From the NCBI RefSeq assembly GCF_003611675.1, contig NZ_RAWA01000051.1:1-34776 (forward strand): DNA of 34,776 bases, written 5' to 3'. A program made the position numbers and the translations under genes. How positions within the stretch are numbered: the first letter of the stretch is position 1; every line of letters starts with the position of its first letter. Source of the DNA: Corallococcus sp. CA053C (lineage in GTDB: Bacteria > Myxococcota > Myxococcia > Myxococcales > Myxococcaceae). Of the stretch, positions 32,527 through 34,776 are shown in pieces. The notes under the pieces are model-generated. The model had not been told where the DNA came from. It did not search any database and saw only the letters and a program-made list of their open reading frames with translations.

Positions 32527-33498
32527 ATGAGCGAGCCGTCGACCATGCCAGGGGAGCAGCGTCGCCACCGGCGTTGGAGCCAGGGCATGCGAGGTGTGCT
32601 CTGGGTGTCCGCGATCGCGCTCGCCATCCACATCATCCCCCTGTTCCTCCCCCGGAACATGCCCGAGCAGGAGCTGGCCATCGCCCGGGCCACGGAGGAC
32701 GTTGAAAGCCGCCTGCGCTTCCTGGTGCCCCTGAAGACCAACGACAAGGCCACGGCGCAGGACCTGCGCACGGCGGCGGAGCTCCTGCGGGAAGGAGCCC
32801 CGGCGGAGGCCCACGACCTGGCCCTGGAGGCGGAGCGCAGGGAGCCCACCTCGGTGGAGACCCAGCTCCTGCTCGCGCGCATCTGCGACCTGGAGCGGAT
32901 GGGCCGCTGCGTGGAGCAGTCCCTGAGCAAGGCCGGCAAGCTGGCCCCCCATGACACCCGGGCGGAGCTGCTCCGAGCGGACCTGAGCGAGGAGAAGGGC
33001 GACCTCGAAGGCGCCACACAGGCCCTGGCCCATGCGCACGAGCGGGCTCCTGGAGATGCCCGCGTCGGAGTGCGCTACGGCCGGATGCTCAGCCGGATGG
33101 GCAGGCCCGACGAAGCGCTGAAGGTCTTCGCCGCGCTGGAGGGCAACCTGCCCCAGGCAAGGCTCCTGGTGGAGCGGGGACTGGTGCTCACCCGGGAAGG
33201 CCGCAACCGCGAAGCGGTGAAGCTGCTGCAGCAGGCAGTGCAAGCCGACCCGAAGCTCGCGGAAGGCCACTTCCAGCTCGGGCTCGCCTGGTTCCAGCTG
33301 GGAAACGAGGACGCCGCCGAGGAGGCCCTGCGCCGAGCGGACCGCCTGGACGTCTCCGACACGCGCCCCCTGGCGACGTTGTGCACCCTCCAGGTGAAGG
33401 CCGGGAAGTTCGAGGGGGCCCGGCAGACGCGCACGGACCTGGAGCGGCGCTTCCCGCAGCGGATGGATGCCATCCGCGAGCTGTGTCGGCTGCCCTGA
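32527..33498 (+). CDS. Membrane-anchored tetratricopeptide repeat protein
   Basis: A 323-residue protein with a short basic N terminus, one membrane helix (GVLWVSAIALAIHIIPLFL, about 23-41) and then TPR repeats through nearly the whole remaining length, ending LERRFPQRMDAIRELCRLP. Clear repeat blocks are AAELLREGAPAEAHDLALEA, RLVERGLVLTREGRNREAVK-like (LLVERGLVLTREGRNREAVK), LAEGHFQLGLAWFQLGNEDA and AEEALRRADRLDVSDT. The repeats should face the periplasm or cytoplasm depending on topology; the basic N terminus favours the repeats outside. TPR domains mediate protein contacts, so it is likely a scaffold. It follows the DUF2007/zinc-ribbon gene by nine bases. Its stop is three bases from that of the convergent gene. 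Confidence 0.85.
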   Translation: MSEPSTMPGEQRRHRRWSQGMRGVLWVSAIALAIHIIPLFLPRNMPEQELAIARATEDVESRLRFLVPLKTNDKATAQDLRTAAELLREGAPAEAHDLALEAERREPTSVETQLLLARICDLERMGRCVEQSLSKAGKLAPHDTRAELLRADLSEEKGDLEGATQALAHAHERAPGDARVGVRYGRMLSRMGRPDEALKVFAALEGNLPQARLLVERGLVLTREGRNREAVKLLQQAVQADPKLAEGHFQLGLAWFQLGNEDAAEEALRRADRLDVSDTRPLATLCTLQVKAGKFEGARQTRTDLERRFPQRMDAIRELCRLP

Positions 33499-33501
33499 AC
33501 G

Positions 33502-33801
33502 TCAGCGCGGCTCCTGCCCCCGGATTTGTCGCAGCATCCGCGCGGCGGCGATGACGGGCGCATCCACGGAGCCATCCGCGCGTTCAGTCCGGACCACCGC
33601 CTGGAGGAAGGGGATTGCCTCTTCATCGCGGCCCTGCTGGAAGAGCAGCTCTCCCAGCGCGAACCGGGCCTGGGTGAGGAGGACCAGGTCCTCCGCCGCC
33701 ACGGCCGCATCGATGGCGTCACTCAGCGAGGACTCCGCGAGCTCAGGCTGCCCCCGCCCGAGCAACTCACGGGCGCGCTGCAGGTATTCGAGGGTATTCA
33801 T
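33502..33801 (-). CDS. Short TPR-like protein
   Basis: A 99-residue, all-helical soluble protein. Two or so TPR-like helix pairs are visible: MNTLEYLQRARELLGRGQPE, LAESSLSDAIDAAVAAEDLV, LTQARFALGELLFQQGRDEE and AIPFLQAVVRTERADG. I chose the ATG at 33801, 30 bases from the divergent slyX start; the longer upstream open frame runs through slyX and is not credible. The ribosome site is weak. It could be a small scaffold or chaperone-like adaptor. Function unknown. Confidence 0.65.
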   Translation of the reverse strand: MNTLEYLQRARELLGRGQPELAESSLSDAIDAAVAAEDLVLLTQARFALGELLFQQGRDEEAIPFLQAVVRTERADGSVDAPVIAAARMLRQIRGQEPR

Positions 33802-33831
33802 GGGGCAGGTTCCCCCGCGGAGAAGACGGCA

Positions 33832-34032
33832 ATGGAAGACAAGCGCCTGGTCGAGCTGGAAATCCGCTACACGCAGCAGCAGGAGCTGCTGCAGGAGCTG
33901 AGCGACGTGCTCTACCAGCAGGGGCGTGTCATCGACACGCTCCGCTCGGAGCTGGACCGGCTCAAGCTCAAGCTCGAGGCAGAGCCGGGCCTGGTGGACG
34001 CCCGCCAGCAGGAGCGCCCACCGCACTACTGA
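33832..34032 (+). CDS. slyX: SlyX family protein
   Basis: A 66-residue coiled-coil protein of the SlyX family. The pattern is typical: MEDKRLVELEIRYTQQQELL, then QELSDVLYQQGRVIDTLRSE and a LDRLKLKLEA end, with the Gln/Leu heptads of the family and the invariant-looking LVELE, QQ and L-x-x-x-L positions. GGAGAAG lies about nine bases before the ATG at 33832. SlyX's role is not known; it is often near slyD, which is absent here. It is divergent from the short TPR gene and convergent with the outer-membrane-like gene that follows. Confidence 0.88.
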   Translation: MEDKRLVELEIRYTQQQELLQELSDVLYQQGRVIDTLRSELDRLKLKLEAEPGLVDARQQERPPHY

Positions 34033-34042
34033 GCCACGGCCT

Positions 34043-34486
34043 TCAGAACTTGTAGCCGAGCCGCAGGCCGATGATGGGATTCGGGTCGAGGTAGCCCACC
34101 TCGACGCCAATGCTCGCGGCCTTGCCCTGGAGCCCGAAGCCGAAGGCCGCGTGGGCCTTGAAGGCATCCCCCTTGAAGAAGATCCAAGGTCCCGCCAGGC
34201 CCTCGATGTAGACGGTCTGACCGAGCTTCGCGCGCAGCGAGATGTCCAACGGAACGCCAATCACATTGCCGTCCGTCACCAGCACCGCGCCGAAGCGAGC
34301 GCCCACGAAGAGGGGCCCCGCGACATGACCCTCAACGCCTAGGGTGAAGTTGAACGCGGCGCTCGTGTCCACCCAGTAGTCCGCGCCCACGCCAAGGCGA
34401 ACCCCAGCCGCGGCATCAGAACGGGAGGGCGCGAGCAGGAAACCCAGCGCGAGCAGACCAGCGGCGTAGATTCGAAGCAGATGCAT
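34043..34486 (-). CDS. Small exported outer-membrane-like protein
   Basis: A 147-residue exported protein. AGGAG lies eight bases before the ATG at 34486, giving a signal peptide (MHLLRIYAAGLLALGFLLAP, SDA-A site near 25). The mature part consists of alternating strands rich in Gly, Val, Phe and Tyr (AAGVRLGVGADYWVDTSAAF, FTLGVEGHVAGPLFVGARFG, ASIGVEVGYLDPNPIIGLRL) and ends in Phe (GLRLGYKF), as in small outer-membrane beta-barrels. About eight strands would fit the length. No known family name can be given. It ends ten bases from slyX. Confidence 0.75.
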   Translation of the reverse strand: MHLLRIYAAGLLALGFLLAPSRSDAAAGVRLGVGADYWVDTSAAFNFTLGVEGHVAGPLFVGARFGAVLVTDGNVIGVPLDISLRAKLGQTVYIEGLAGPWIFFKGDAFKAHAAFGFGLQGKAASIGVEVGYLDPNPIIGLRLGYKF

Positions 34487-34648
34487 GCGAAAGGCTCCTG
34501 TCCTGCAAGAGGGGGAAGGAGCGCCACTCAAGCAAAGCAGACAGGGTCAGGCCAGCCTCAAAGCCATGACGCGCAAGTTCGCACCACGCCGGATCAATCC
34601 ACGAGGAAAACGCCCCTCAGGCGCCATCCCAGCCATAGCCCGCAAAGG

Positions 34649-34684
34649 CAAAGCCCCTGGCGCCTTGCGGCACCAGGGGCTTTG
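34649..34684 (-). terminator. Terminator of the ribosomal RNA operon
   Basis: CAAAGCCCCTGG and CCAGGGGCTTTG form a perfect 12-bp stem; inside it, three more pairs extend the stem past one mismatch around a TTGC loop. It lies just after the 5S 3' end in the minus direction and is followed there by CCTTTGC. Position and strength fit a factor-independent rrn terminator. Confidence 0.85.
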
Positions 34685-34696
34685 CTCAAAAAGAAT

Positions 34697-34776
34697 CCGG
34701 CAGCGACCTACTCTCCCACGCGGTTTCCCGCGGAGTACCATCGGCTCTGGAGGGCTTAACTTCCGTGTTCGGGATG
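34697..34776 (-). rRNA. rrf: 5S ribosomal RNA, 3' part, cut by window edge
   Basis: The last 80 bases match the reverse complement of a 5S rRNA: GCAGCGACCTACTCTCCCAC is the 3' arm and CATCGGCTCTGGAGGGCTTAAC is followed by TTCCGTGTTCGGGATG, the conserved core. The 5' third lies beyond the right edge, together with the presumed 23S and 16S genes. The exact 3' end is uncertain by one or two bases. Confidence 0.95.

Noticed and set aside
34481-34759. Plus-strand open frame across the rRNA terminator and 5S gene
   Set aside because: It overlaps the terminator and 5S rRNA and has no domain or ribosome site.

Overview
The window is a high-GC, gene-dense stretch of a bacterial chromosome. The gene set fits a myxobacterium of the Myxococcus/Corallococcus group: a lipoprotein with a polymorphic nuclease tail and paired immunity gene, of the kind these bacteria exchange through their outer membranes; many lipoprotein signals; a large multi-PAS hybrid histidine kinase; and an ECF42-type sigma factor. 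The genus is inferred, not proven. Genes are close together, many starts overlap the preceding stop by 4-11 bases, and no gene-free stretch exceeds about 230 bases.

Layout. 1-1311: glutathione reductase, cut by the left edge. 1351-4545 (minus): three overlapping genes read as outer-membrane-like partner, lipoprotein toxin, DUF2019 immunity protein; this is the most interesting locus. 4716-6347 (minus): an SGNH-hydrolase-like exported protein. 6437-8045 (minus): an ECF42 sigma factor with its DGPF/YCII partner and a well-matched candidate autoregulatory promoter at 8082-8108. 8242-10203 (plus): a lipoprotein phospholipase D/cardiolipin-synthase-like enzyme and an NAD(P)-binding epimerase-like protein. 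10211-13199 (minus): a sugar-type ABC importer (binding lipoprotein and two permeases) without an ATPase gene. 13256-19378 (minus): a signalling block of a 1138-residue hybrid kinase, a Rcp1-like receiver, a receiver-PAS-kinase and an EcsC-family protein, nearly all overlapping.

19605-20514 (minus): a DUF4846 lipoprotein gene broken by a frameshift near its 3' end. 20686-21282 (plus): a CDP-alcohol phosphatidyltransferase. 21295-22612 (minus): a small protein and a secreted protein with a long Gly/Asn/Thr repeat. 22810-24618 (minus): a subtilisin-like lipoprotein protease with a PA-type insert. 24850-26502 (minus): aerobic glycerol-3-phosphate dehydrogenase. 26680-31088 (plus): a His-rich membrane protein, a TonB-dependent receptor and two lipoproteins, the last three translationally coupled; this looks like an outer-membrane uptake locus, possibly for a metal. 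31172-34486: small and regulatory-looking genes (Asn/Pro-rich peptide, a protein of unknown family, DUF2007 plus zinc ribbon, two TPR proteins, SlyX, a small outer-membrane-like protein) and a 13-bp tandem repeat. The window ends in the 3' part of a 5S rRNA on the minus strand, followed by its terminator, so a ribosomal RNA operon lies just beyond the right edge.

Functional groups that appear to act together are the toxin/immunity cassette, the ECF42/DGPF pair, the ABC importer, the kinase-receiver-kinase trio and the TonB receptor cluster. The remaining genes look like independent units.
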